Assembly: GCA_031255975.1 (NCBI GenBank)
Contig: JAIRRM010000178.1
Location: 1 to 5,657, forward strand
Source of the DNA: Propionibacteriaceae bacterium
GTDB lineage: Bacteria; Actinomycetota; Actinomycetes; Propionibacteriales; Propionibacteriaceae
Reading direction: 5' to 3'
DNA: 5,657 bases
Shown here one piece after another: positions 1-5,657 of the stretch (its first letter is position 1; each line of letters starts with the position of its first letter). The position numbers and the translations under genes are program-made. Below the pieces are notes generated by a model. The model had not been told where the DNA came from and did not search any database. It saw only the letters and a program-made list of their open reading frames with translations.

Positions 1-2
1 GC

Positions 3-206
3 AGTTGGCTGGAAAACTTGGCCCCCGCTCGCGACACCCAACCAATACACAACCTGGTGATCGTGCCGGACGAATGGTCGCTGCAGGAGGTAGAACCGCT
101 GATTCTCACCCGGTTCGGCCCGGCGGATCGGGTGTACAACTGCCCAACCACGACCGCGGAGATCTGGACGTATGACAGCGACCTCAAACCGATGGTGAAC
201 CGCTGA
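3..206 (+). CDS. C-terminal fragment of an unrecognised protein (partial, 5' end missing)
   Basis: The frame is open from the first complete codon at the window edge to a TGA at 204-206, giving 67 codons of the end of a longer protein. A TTG at 18-20 could start a short ORF, but nothing marks it as a start (no Shine-Dalgarno sequence), so a truncated gene is more likely. The visible part has a short hydrophobic strand (NLVIVP), then an acidic stretch with WSLQEVEPL, and a polar end containing TTTAEIWTYD. There is no membrane segment and no catalytic motif that I can name. The pattern of a strand, a helix and an aromatic end resembles the extracytoplasmic C-terminus of some actinobacterial membrane glycosyltransferases, but that is a weak impression and not a family assignment. 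The gene converges on clpX with a 132-nt gap and is not part of the Clp block. Confidence 0.55.
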   Translation, partial: SWLENLAPARDTQPIHNLVIVPDEWSLQEVEPLILTRFGPADRVYNCPTTTAEIWTYDSDLKPMVNR

Positions 207-314
207 GCGTTCGCCACACCCAGCAATCGCGCAGACGGCCACAGCCACCACGCCGCCTGCACCTGGCCGAGGCAGCTGTGCCCAAAGCCCCCCCGCAACC
301 ACCCTGGACGGGCG

Positions 315-334
315 AAAAGCACCTCCGCAGGTGC
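315..334 (-). terminator. Intrinsic terminator after clpX
   Basis: Read on the minus strand, a perfect 6-bp stem GCACCT/AGGTGC (319-324 and 329-334) closes a 4-base GCGG loop and is followed directly by TTTT (318-315). It begins 4 nt after the clpX TAA, the right place to end the tig-to-clpX block. On the plus strand the same stem is followed by GGGTTT, so it might also weakly stop the converging gene, but the T-run there is shorter and offset by three G residues. The stem is short, which limits confidence. Confidence 0.6.
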
Positions 335-338
335 GGGT

Positions 339-1607
339 TTACGCCACGCGGCGCAGTTCGTCTAACTCCTTGGAACTGCGTAACACATAGGTGGGCGGGG
401 CTTCGCCGCGAACACATTGTCCGGTGATAACGACCGTTTTCACCTCGTCGCGGCCTGGCACCTCGTACATCACGTCGAGCAGAGTCTCCTCCAGGATCGC
501 ACGGAGCCCCCGGGCACCAGTACCACGCTCCATCGCCTTGGCGGCCACCAGTTCGATGGCCTCGTCGGTGATCTCCAATCGCACCCCGTCGATCTCGAAC
601 AGCCGCACAAACTGTTTCACGATTGCGTTGCGCGGCTCCACCAGAATGCGCCGCAGCGCCACTTCGTCCAGTCTCGGCACCGAGGCTATCACCGGGAGCC
701 GTCCGATGAACTCGGGAATCATGCCGTATTTGTGCAGATCCTCCGGTTGCACCTGAAGGAACGGATCACCGCCCACCGCCACTTCGGATTCGTCGGTGGT
801 GAACCCAACGGCGCGCTTGCCGACGCGGGTATTGATGACATCCTCCAGCCCGGCGAACGCACCGCCAACGATGAACAAGATGTTGGTGGTGTCGATCTGG
901 AGGTAATCCTGGTGTGGGTGTTTCCGGCCCCCTTGCGGCGGCACCGACGCCACCGTGCCCTCCAGAATCTTCAACAGCGCCTGCTGCACTCCCTCACCGG
1001 ACACGTCACGGGTAATAGAGGGGTTTTCAGCCTTGCGGGCGACCTTGTCGATCTCGTCGATGTAGATGATGCCGGTCTCGGCACGCTTGATGTCGTTGTC
1101 GGCGGCCTGAATGAGTTTCAACAGGATGTTCTCCACATCCTCACCCACATAACCCGCCTCGGTGAGCGCGGTGGCATCGACCAGCGCAAAAGGCACATTC
1201 AGCATTCGAGCTAACGTTTGAGCGACGTAGGTCTTGCCGCAACCGGTAGGGCCGATGAGCAACACATTCGATTTCGCCAGTTCCACGTCGTCATCGCCGT
1301 GACCACTTTGCACTTTGAGCCGCTTGTAATGGTTGTAGACCGCCACCGCGAGCGCTTTCTTGGCGGAATCCTGCCCGATCACATATTGGTCGAGGAAGGC
1401 ATGGATCTCGACCGGTTTCGGCAGTTCGCCGCCCACCTCGATAGCTCCGAACTGTCCGACTTCCTCGTCAATGACTTCGTTGCACAGATCCACACACTCG
1501 TCGCAGATGTACACGCCAGGCCCGGCGATGAGCTTTCTGACCTGCTTTTGATGCTTACCGCAAAACGAGCATTTGTAGAGGTCTGCGCTGTCACTGAGGC
1601 GAGCCAC
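339..1607 (-). CDS. clpX: ATP-dependent Clp protease ATP-binding subunit ClpX
   Basis: ClpX is the cytosolic AAA+ hexamer that recognises, unfolds and threads substrates into the ClpP chamber. Numbered from GTG 1607 (422 aa, family-typical length), the N-terminal zinc domain has Cys13/Cys16 (CSFCG) and Cys35/Cys38 (CDEC). Walker A GPTGCGKT is at 119-126, pore loop GYVG at 152-155, Walker B with Asp184-Glu185, RKH loop at 228-230, arginine finger in PEFIGRLP (Arg303) and sensor 2 in GTGARGLR (Arg366). The ClpP-docking IGF loop reads VGF at 267-269, a conservative variant. An in-frame ATG at 1616 has GAAAGG only 1 nt upstream. The GTG at 1607 sits 10 nt from that site and gives the usual actinobacterial N-terminus (ARL...DLYKCSFCG), so I prefer it. 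An ATG at 1706 would add an atypical 33-residue leader. It is the last gene of the block, after clpP2 and a 174-nt gap. Confidence 0.97.
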   Translation of the reverse strand: MARLSDSADLYKCSFCGKHQKQVRKLIAGPGVYICDECVDLCNEVIDEEVGQFGAIEVGGELPKPVEIHAFLDQYVIGQDSAKKALAVAVYNHYKRLKVQSGHGDDDVELAKSNVLLIGPTGCGKTYVAQTLARMLNVPFALVDATALTEAGYVGEDVENILLKLIQAADNDIKRAETGIIYIDEIDKVARKAENPSITRDVSGEGVQQALLKILEGTVASVPPQGGRKHPHQDYLQIDTTNILFIVGGAFAGLEDVINTRVGKRAVGFTTDESEVAVGGDPFLQVQPEDLHKYGMIPEFIGRLPVIASVPRLDEVALRRILVEPRNAIVKQFVRLFEIDGVRLEITDEAIELVAAKAMERGTGARGLRAILEETLLDVMYEVPGRDEVKTVVITGQCVRGEAPPTYVLRSSKELDELRRVA

Positions 1608-1617
1608 GATACCCATG

Positions 1618-1623
1618 CCTTTC
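1618..1623 (-). promoter_or_regulatory. Shine-Dalgarno that decides the clpX start
   Basis: The minus strand reads GAAAGG here. It is 1 nt from the ATG at 1616, too close for initiation, but 10 nt from the GTG at 1607, an acceptable if slightly long spacing. This is the main sequence argument for the GTG start. It is an imperfect match to AGGAGG, so the call is moderate. Confidence 0.45.
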
Positions 1624-1678
1624 AGTCGATCATCCGGAATAGGGAAGCCCCGGACGCGACCAGTCTTCCACGTTGTGA

Positions 1679-1720
1679 GACTCTGGAGAGGATGCCGACG
1701 CGGCAACGACTCCAGGAGTC
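1679..1720. repeat. Inverted repeat and a partial copy in the clpP2-clpX gap
   Basis: GACTCC-A-GGAGTC at 1708-1720 is a perfect 6-bp inverted repeat around one base. A related, less symmetrical element, GACTCTGGAGAG, lies at 1679-1690. Both sit in the 174-nt gap before clpX, about 70-110 bp upstream of its start. No T-run follows the hairpin on the minus strand, so it does not look like a terminator. It could be an operator or an mRNA processing structure between clpP2 and clpX. I do not recognise it as the site of a known regulator, and I see no consensus -10 box in this gap. Confidence 0.4.
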
Positions 1721-1781
1721 TTGAGCCACGGTTGAGACCTGGCGACTACGACCGCCGCCAGGACACAGCCACGCCGCCCGC

Positions 1782-2459
1782 TCAGCCAAGGTTCTTCAGG
1801 CTCGGCAGAATATCGTCGATCAGGCCGTATTCGATGGCTTCCTGGGCGGTGAGGAACTTGTCACGCTCCACGTCCAGATGTACCTGATCTAGCGTTTTGC
1901 CGGTGTTATCGGCGAGCATCTGCTCCATCAGGGTACGGATACGGGTGATCTCGCGCGCCTGCACCTCCAGATCGGACGATTGCCCGTAGATGCCCTCCGA
2001 GGTGGAGGGCTGATGAATAAGAATGCGCGAGTTCGGCAACGCCAACCGCTTGCCCTTGGTGCCAGCGGCCAACAGCACCGCGGCCGCGGAGGCCGCCTGC
2101 CCCAGGCACACCGTCTGAATCTCGGGCTTGATGTAGCGCATGGTGTCGTAGATGGCGGTGAGTGCCGTGAACGAACCGCCGGGAGAGTTGATGTAGATGC
2201 TGATCTGCCGCTCCGAGTCGAGCGATTGCAAGCAGAGCAACTGCGCCATCACCGCGTTGGCGATCTCGTCACCGATGGGAGTGCCAAGGAAAATGATGCG
2301 ATCTTCAAACAGTTTGGTGTACGGATCGACGCGGCGCACGCCATAGCTGGTGCGTTCCTCCCACTGCGGGATGATGTAATCCATACGCGGCTGGGTGTAC
2401 GTGGCGGCACCACCAGTCGGAGCAAAATCGGGGTTGAAGCCGGTCGTCATACCACTCAT
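1782..2459 (-). CDS. clpP2: ATP-dependent Clp protease proteolytic subunit ClpP2
   Basis: ClpP2 is the second serine-peptidase subunit. In actinobacteria such as Mycobacterium, ClpP1 and ClpP2 each form a heptameric ring and only the mixed two-ring tetradecamer is fully active. From ATG 2459 the protein is 225 aa. The catalytic triad is Ser124 (GQAASAAAV), His149 (LIHQP) and Asp200 (ERDKF). The YINSPGG oxyanion-hole motif is at 89-95. The alanine-rich run after the catalytic serine and the two-residue-longer loop after HQP are typical of actinobacterial ClpP2. About 25 N-terminal residues before MDYIIPQW are variable and probably include a propeptide. The start lies 5 nt after the clpP1 stop, so translation is probably coupled. 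An ATG three codons in (2450) is an equally possible start. A frame-open extension to 2573 would overlap clpP1 by over 100 nt and is not credible. Confidence 0.96.
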   Translation of the reverse strand: MSGMTTGFNPDFAPTGGAATYTQPRMDYIIPQWEERTSYGVRRVDPYTKLFEDRIIFLGTPIGDEIANAVMAQLLCLQSLDSERQISIYINSPGGSFTALTAIYDTMRYIKPEIQTVCLGQAASAAAVLLAAGTKGKRLALPNSRILIHQPSTSEGIYGQSSDLEVQAREITRIRTLMEQMLADNTGKTLDQVHLDVERDKFLTAQEAIEYGLIDDILPSLKNLG

Positions 2460-2461
2460 CG

Positions 2462-2466
2462 TCCTC
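2462..2466 (-). promoter_or_regulatory. Ribosome binding site for clpP2, overlapping the clpP1 stop
   Basis: GAGGA on the minus strand shares two bases with the clpP1 TGA. It is 2 nt from the ATG at 2459 and 11 nt from the ATG at 2450. Neither spacing is ideal, so it does not settle the start. It fits re-initiation or coupling of clpP2 to clpP1 translation. Confidence 0.5.
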
Positions 2467-3076
2467 ACTTGATTGAGCCTGCCGGGGTGATCTGCGAGGC
2501 ACGCTCGTAGACATGATCGATGAATCCGTAAGCCAGCGCCTCCTCGGAGGTGAACCAACGATCCCGATCCCAATCGGTCTCGATCTGCTCCAGGCTCTGC
2601 CCGGTGTGTTTGGAGATCAACTCCCGCATCATTTTCTTGGTGTACAGGGACTGTTCAGCCTGAATGCGGATGTCGGTTTCGGTGCCGCCCACGCCTCCGG
2701 AGGGCTGGTGCATCAAGATACGGGCATGTGGCAGCGCATAACGCTTGCCCTTGGTGCCAGCGGAGAGCAGGAACTGGCCCATTGAGGCCGCCATCCCCAT
2801 GGCGACGGTGGCCACGTCGTTACTGATCCACTGCATCGTGTCGTAGATGGCCATACCCGCGTCAACCACACCACCAGGTGAGTTGATATAGAGATAGATG
2901 TCCTTCTCCGGGTCTTCGGCGTTCAGCAGTAGCATCTGGGCACAGATCGCGTTGGCATTCTCGTCTTTCAGCTCAGAGCCTAAAAAGATGATGCGGTTGG
3001 CGAGCAGCGATTGGTACACGTTATCGGCCATGCCGCCCAGTGGGGGCACAGCGGCCATACGGGGAACTTCTATCAC
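2465..3076 (-). CDS. clpP1: ATP-dependent Clp protease proteolytic subunit ClpP1
   Basis: ClpP1 is the first Clp peptidase subunit, which pairs with ClpP2 and receives substrates from ClpX or ClpC. Numbered from GTG 3076 (203 aa), the triad is Ser98 (MAASMGQ), His123 (LMHQP) and Asp172 (RDRWF), matching the numbering of unprocessed E. coli ClpP. YINSPGG is at 63-69, and IIFLGSE marks the start of the core. Three starts compete. ATG 3106 (213 aa) has no visible Shine-Dalgarno sequence. ATG 3058 (197 aa) has none that is convincing. GTG 3076 has AGGTAGGG just upstream and places the conserved VY(Q/E)xLL segment at the same distance from the start as in Mycobacterium tuberculosis ClpP1. I therefore prefer GTG 3076, at moderate confidence; automated annotation may choose 3106. 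The gene follows the membrane-protein gene by 20 nt (from 3106) or 50 nt (from 3076) and is coupled to clpP2. Confidence 0.95.
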   Translation of the reverse strand: MIEVPRMAAVPPLGGMADNVYQSLLANRIIFLGSELKDENANAICAQMLLLNAEDPEKDIYLYINSPGGVVDAGMAIYDTMQWISNDVATVAMGMAASMGQFLLSAGTKGKRYALPHARILMHQPSGGVGGTETDIRIQAEQSLYTKKMMRELISKHTGQSLEQIETDWDRDRWFTSEEALAYGFIDHVYERASQITPAGSIK

Positions 3077-3083
3077 GGGAGAG

Positions 3084-3089
3084 ACCCTA
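3084..3089 (-). promoter_or_regulatory. Possible -10 element for clpP1P2 (TAGGGT)
   Basis: TAGGGT fits the actinobacterial TANNNT -10 pattern and ends 7 nt before the GTG at 3076. Transcription would therefore start at or next to that codon (a leaderless message). The -35 position 17 nt upstream (CCAAAA) is poor, which would suit an activator-dependent promoter. The same bases also read as a Shine-Dalgarno-like AGGTAGGG, and the two readings exclude each other. Inference from sequence only. Confidence 0.3.
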
Positions 3090-3126
3090 CCTGCTAAGGG
3101 GGACATTTTTGGACGAACCGCCAGCG

Positions 3127-4269
3127 CTATTCGCTATCAGCGTGTTGCCGCTGCCTCACAGCGGCTTTTTTGGAGTGCTTCGCGGCCTTGGGGAGTTCGG
3201 GGTAGGGGTTGGACGAGACCAGCGCGTCCAGCCACTTGGCGTTCGGATCGATGTCGAGCAACACCGCTTTCACCATCAACGTCATCGGCAGCGCCAGCAG
3301 TGTACCCAGCGCGCCGAACACCCAACCCCAAAGCAGCAGCGAGATGAACGACACAGACGCGGTGACCCCCACCGCATCGCCGGTGAATCGCGGCTGGATG
3401 ATCGACTGCACCGCGAAATTGAGCACTGAATACGCGATGATGAGGATCAACATGTTCTGCCAGCCGTTAGCCAGCAGCGCCATCAGCGCGGGCGGCAACA
3501 AACCGATCACGAAGCCGATGTTCGGAATGTAGTTGGTGAGGAATGAGAACATCACCCACACCAGTGGCAGCGGCACATTCAAGATCAGTAGCGCCCCACC
3601 GTCCAGCAAGGCGACGATAAGGCCGAACAGCGATGTCACCAGCCAGTAACGCCGCACCCCATTGCCGAACGAGCTGAGCACTCTGCTCACATGCGGGCTG
3701 GACTTGGCCGACAGTTTTACGCGGGCTGCGAACCCCGGCGCGTCCATGGCGAAGAAGATCAAGCTGGCGATAATCACCGCGATACCGCCGAAGATGGCGT
3801 ACGTCTGCGAGAGCAGGCTGGTTGCGGCGTTGACAACCGAGTTCGGGTCGATCATGCGCAGCAGATCCATAATCCCGGTGGTGTCAATGTCGGGGTCGAA
3901 CTGTCGGATCAGATCGATGACGGATTGCATCACCTTGCTGTACTCGGCGCTGTAGTTGGGCAGCACATCAATCATGTCGTTGATCGCCCACACCAGCGCG
4001 CCGACGGCCAACAGCAGGATGACAAGGACTGCCAGCGCCATCACCGTGGCCCCGACCCACGCCGGCGCCCCCTTTGACACCAGGAAGGTGTGCAGCGGGT
4101 ACGCGGCGATTATCAGGTTCAACGCCAAGAACAGCGGCGCGACGAACGTGGCGAACTCGCGCAATAGCACCAACGCGGCCAGCGCACCCGCCAACCCGAT
4201 CATGCCGACGACGAATCGCGGCAAACCGCTACCCGTGGCCGCCACTTGAGGTTTTTGCTCGTCTGCCAT
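3127..4269 (-). CDS. AI-2E family (DUF20/UPF0118) multi-pass membrane protein
   Basis: This 380-aa integral membrane protein belongs to the family of E. coli TqsA and PerM. Some members are linked to autoinducer-2 export and others to Na+/H+ antiport, so the substrate here cannot be read from sequence. Hydrophobic segments lie near residues 18-36, 40-62, 70-95, 155-175, 208-231, 236-264, 271-291 and 304-335. Between the third and fourth is the long hydrophilic loop typical of the family (about 97-153). Family signatures are YIPNIGFVIGLLPP (248-260) and the late QP...G, SFISLLLWGWVFGALG and LALP (291-328). The tail after 345 is basic and probably cytosolic. The ATG at 4269 is the only upstream choice because an in-frame TAG lies just before it; its Shine-Dalgarno sequence is poor. 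It follows tig by 31 nt and precedes clpP1 closely, so co-transcription is likely. Its stop (TAG) lies next to the ClgR-type box. Confidence 0.92.
   Translation of the reverse strand: MADEQKPQVAATGSGLPRFVVGMIGLAGALAALVLLREFATFVAPLFLALNLIIAAYPLHTFLVSKGAPAWVGATVMALAVLVILLLAVGALVWAINDMIDVLPNYSAEYSKVMQSVIDLIRQFDPDIDTTGIMDLLRMIDPNSVVNAATSLLSQTYAIFGGIAVIIASLIFFAMDAPGFAARVKLSAKSSPHVSRVLSSFGNGVRRYWLVTSLFGLIVALLDGGALLILNVPLPLVWVMFSFLTNYIPNIGFVIGLLPPALMALLANGWQNMLILIIAYSVLNFAVQSIIQPRFTGDAVGVTASVSFISLLLWGWVFGALGTLLALPMTLMVKAVLLDIDPNAKWLDALVSSNPYPELPKAAKHSKKAAVRQRQHADSE
3129..3142. promoter_or_regulatory. ClgR-type operator upstream of clpP1P2
   Basis: The plus strand reads ATTCGC-TATCA-GCG, one base from the Streptomyces ClgR box GTTCGC-N5-GCG. 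The minus strand core CGCTGATAGCG matches the Corynebacterium core CGCYNANRGCG exactly, and the flanks fit the longer WNNW...WWS pattern except the last base. Both consensus patterns are from memory. ClgR activates clpP1P2 and clpC in actinobacteria, so the location is what is expected. The box lies inside the last codons of the AI-2E family gene, centred near 3137, about 61 bp upstream of the possible start at 3076. A partial extra copy, CGCTAT at 3125-3130, adjoins it. Confidence 0.6.
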
Positions 4270-4279
4270 AATCCGGAGT

Positions 4280-4293
4280 CTACCTACCTACCT
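4280..4293. repeat. Short CTAC tandem repeat between tig and the membrane-protein gene
   Basis: Three and a half copies of CTAC (GTAG on the coding strand) fill nearly half of the 31-nt gap. Next to them the 8-bp palindrome AGTCGACT (4295-4302) overlaps the tig stop codon. The repeat gives AGGTAGG on the minus strand about 13 nt or more before the ATG, a little far for a Shine-Dalgarno site. No T-run is present, so I see no terminator and the two genes may share a transcript. Confidence 0.5.
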
Positions 4294-4300
4294 GAGTCGA

Positions 4301-5657
4301 CTACTTGACCGACTTCTTGGCGGCGCTCTTCTTGGGCTTGTCCGCCTTCTCGGTTTCCTCAGGCTTACCGGCTTCCTCGGGCTTGGTGGCGGCGGCGTCC
4401 GGCAACTCCTCGTAGGTGCCGTCAGAACGCAGTCGGGCCATGTCGAGTTTCTTGCCACCGGCGGTGGCTGTCGCCTCGTTGACGATCAACCCCACCGCCT
4501 TGCCACGGCGGATGTCGGCCAGCCATTCCTGCATATGGCCGTGTTCCATCATGTGCTTGGCTTCTTCATCGGGCGTGGTGCCGTTCTCGGCGGCTTTCTG
4601 CAACAGCATCCCGGTGAGATCTTCCTGAGTGACGCTGACTTCACGCTGGCCCGCCACCTTGTCGAGGATGAGCTGCACCCGGATGCCCCGTTCGGTGCGC
4701 CCCTTGATGCCCGCCCAAAACTCATCCGGGTCCTTGGTGGTCTCCTCCTCGCTGCGCGCTAGATAGCTCTCCAGCGTCAGGCCGAGCTGTGTCAACTGCT
4801 GTTCGATCTGCTGCTTGCGCGGCTCGAACTCCTCGTCCACCGCGCTTTCTGGCAGGGCGAACGGTGTCATGGCGACCACCTCGTCCAGCACCTTGTCACG
4901 CACCACGTTGGCCTGATCAAGCCGACCGGCACGCTCCAGTGAATCCTTAAGCCCGGCCAGCATCTCAGTGGCGGTGTCGTATTCGCTCACCAACTGCGCG
5001 AAATCGTCATCGACGACCGGCAACACCTGTTCCTGTACCTTGCTCACGGTGACGGTGATATCGGCGTCCTCGCCTTCGTGTGGGCCGCCCACCAGGGTGG
5101 ACTTGAACGTCTTGGACTCCCCCGCTTTGAGACCGGTGACCGCCTTGTCTAAACCATCCACCAGACCACCGGCACCGACACGGTACGACATGCCATGCGC
5201 ATCCGAGTCCGGTAGTTCTTTGCCGTTTTTTGAGGCGGAGAGGTCAATGATAACCACATCGTCTTTTTTCGCGCCACGATCAAGTTCGTTGTATGTGGCG
5301 AAGCGCTGCCGCAGCACCGTGACCCGTTCAGAGACATCGGCATCGGAAACCAGCACTGGATCAACACTCACCTTGATCTTGGAAAAGTCGGGCAACGTGA
5401 ACTCGGGCACGATGTCCACCTCGGCGGTGAACTGGGCCGACTCGCCGTCCTCAAGACGGGTCATGTCGATCTCGGGTTGCCCTAGCGGCGTCACATCATG
5501 CTCGGCCAGTGCCTCGCCGTACACGCTCGGCAGAATCTCGTTTACCGCTTCCTGTAGCACCGCGGCGCGACCATAGCGCTGATCGATGAGAACGTGCGGA
5601 ATCTTGCCCTTGCGGAACCCGGGGATGTTGATCTGGGCGGCGATCAGATCGGAAGAG
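4301..5657 (-). CDS. tig: Trigger factor (partial, N-terminus cut off by contig end)
   Basis: Trigger factor is the ribosome-bound chaperone and peptidyl-prolyl isomerase that meets nascent chains near L23. The frame runs unbroken from the window edge to TAG at 4301-4303 (451 codons). The ribosome-binding loop GFRKGKIP is at visible residues 13-20, followed by IDQRYG. The FKBP-type domain spans about 130-212 (VVIIDLSA, then VGAGGLVDGLDKAVTGLKAGE). The helical C-terminal domain covers roughly 213-410. The last 30-40 residues are a Lys/Glu/Pro/Ala tail ending KKSAAKKSVK, as in many actinobacterial trigger factors. By comparison with E. coli, about 35 N-terminal residues are missing. The first three residues (S-S-D) and most of the fourth come from adapter bases 5646-5657 and are not real, so the true coding sequence reaches only 5645. 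A GTG at 5560 is not the start because the signature loop lies upstream of it. Confidence 0.95.
   Translation of the reverse strand, partial: SSDLIAAQINIPGFRKGKIPHVLIDQRYGRAAVLQEAVNEILPSVYGEALAEHDVTPLGQPEIDMTRLEDGESAQFTAEVDIVPEFTLPDFSKIKVSVDPVLVSDADVSERVTVLRQRFATYNELDRGAKKDDVVIIDLSASKNGKELPDSDAHGMSYRVGAGGLVDGLDKAVTGLKAGESKTFKSTLVGGPHEGEDADITVTVSKVQEQVLPVVDDDFAQLVSEYDTATEMLAGLKDSLERAGRLDQANVVRDKVLDEVVAMTPFALPESAVDEEFEPRKQQIEQQLTQLGLTLESYLARSEEETTKDPDEFWAGIKGRTERGIRVQLILDKVAGQREVSVTQEDLTGMLLQKAAENGTTPDEEAKHMMEHGHMQEWLADIRRGKAVGLIVNEATATAGGKKLDMARLRSDGTYEELPDAAATKPEEAGKPEETEKADKPKKSAAKKSVK
5646..5657. other. Illumina adapter remnant at the contig end
   Basis: The last 12 bases, AGATCGGAAGAG, are identical to the common start of the Illumina TruSeq adapters and sit exactly at the window edge. 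Read through in the tig frame they give S-S-D plus two bases of the next codon. Trigger factors normally have an alanine-tyrosine-lysine-like helix end at this point, which is missing here. This is sequencing artefact, not biology. Confidence 0.93.

Noticed and set aside
184..417. 77-codon minus-strand frame across the clpX end and the convergent gap
   Set aside because: It overlaps the clpX 3' end in another frame and runs through the terminator hairpin. It has a Cys/Arg/Gly-rich shadow composition.
417..1214. 265-codon open frame antisense to clpX
   Set aside because: It lies wholly within clpX, on the opposite strand. Its residue composition (rich in His, Arg, Gln, Asp) is that of a shadow frame of G+C-rich coding DNA, and no domain is visible.
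1741..1781. GGCG...CGCC pairing just after the clpP2 stop as a terminator
   Set aside because: The stem is only about 4 bp and no T-run follows, so it does not support termination between clpP2 and clpX.
1980..2510. 176-codon open frame antisense to clpP2
   Set aside because: Shadow of clpP2 with no recognisable domain. The coding strand shows full ClpP conservation.
2460..2573. Extension of clpP2 to an upstream start at 2573
   Set aside because: It would overlap the clpP1 coding sequence by over 100 nt and add an arginine-rich leader not found in ClpP2 proteins.
4295..4302. AGTCGACT palindrome at the tig stop as an operator
   Set aside because: Eight bases of perfect symmetry are expected by chance in a window of this size, and it matches no regulator site I know.
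4968..5576. 202-codon Ser/Thr-rich open frame antisense to tig
   Set aside because: The Ser/Thr/Pro-rich composition is a by-product of reading tig backwards. There is no secretion signal or repeat structure to support a real gene.

Overview
This window looks like a chromosomal fragment of a G+C-rich actinobacterium (Actinomycetota). The basis is two distinct adjacent clpP genes of the actinobacterial ClpP1/ClpP2 type, a ClpX closely resembling mycobacterial and propionibacterial ClpX, and a trigger factor with a lysine-rich tail. I cannot name the genus. The right end finishes in 12 bases identical to the start of the Illumina TruSeq adapter, so the window is probably a short, adapter-contaminated (meta)genomic contig ending at 5645 of true sequence.

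Layout: a plus-strand partial CDS of unrecognised function ends at 206. It converges on a minus-strand block that fills the rest. Read in its own direction (right to left) the block is tig (5' end cut off), an AI-2E family (DUF20/UPF0118) multi-pass membrane protein, clpP1, clpP2 and clpX. A hairpin plus T-run just after the clpX stop looks like the block's terminator. Gaps are 31 nt (tig to transporter), 20-50 nt (transporter to clpP1, depending on start), 5 nt (clpP1 to clpP2) and about 174 nt (clpP2 to clpX). The only non-coding stretches of note are the 132-nt convergent gap and the clpP2-clpX gap; none exceeds 300 bases.

Functionally this is a protein-quality-control cluster. Trigger factor meets nascent chains at the ribosome. 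ClpP1 and ClpP2 form the mixed two-ring peptidase, and ClpX is the AAA+ unfoldase that feeds it. All catalytic, zinc-binding and ATPase residues expected for these families are present. The most informative non-coding signal is a near-perfect match to the operator of the Clp regulator ClgR. It lies inside the last codons of the transporter gene, about 61 bp upstream of a possible clpP1 transcription start. The AI-2E family gene between tig and clpP1 is the only unexpected member of the cluster.

I found no evidence of a previously undescribed system, mobile element, CRISPR array, tRNA or rRNA. Most of the region is conserved housekeeping sequence.
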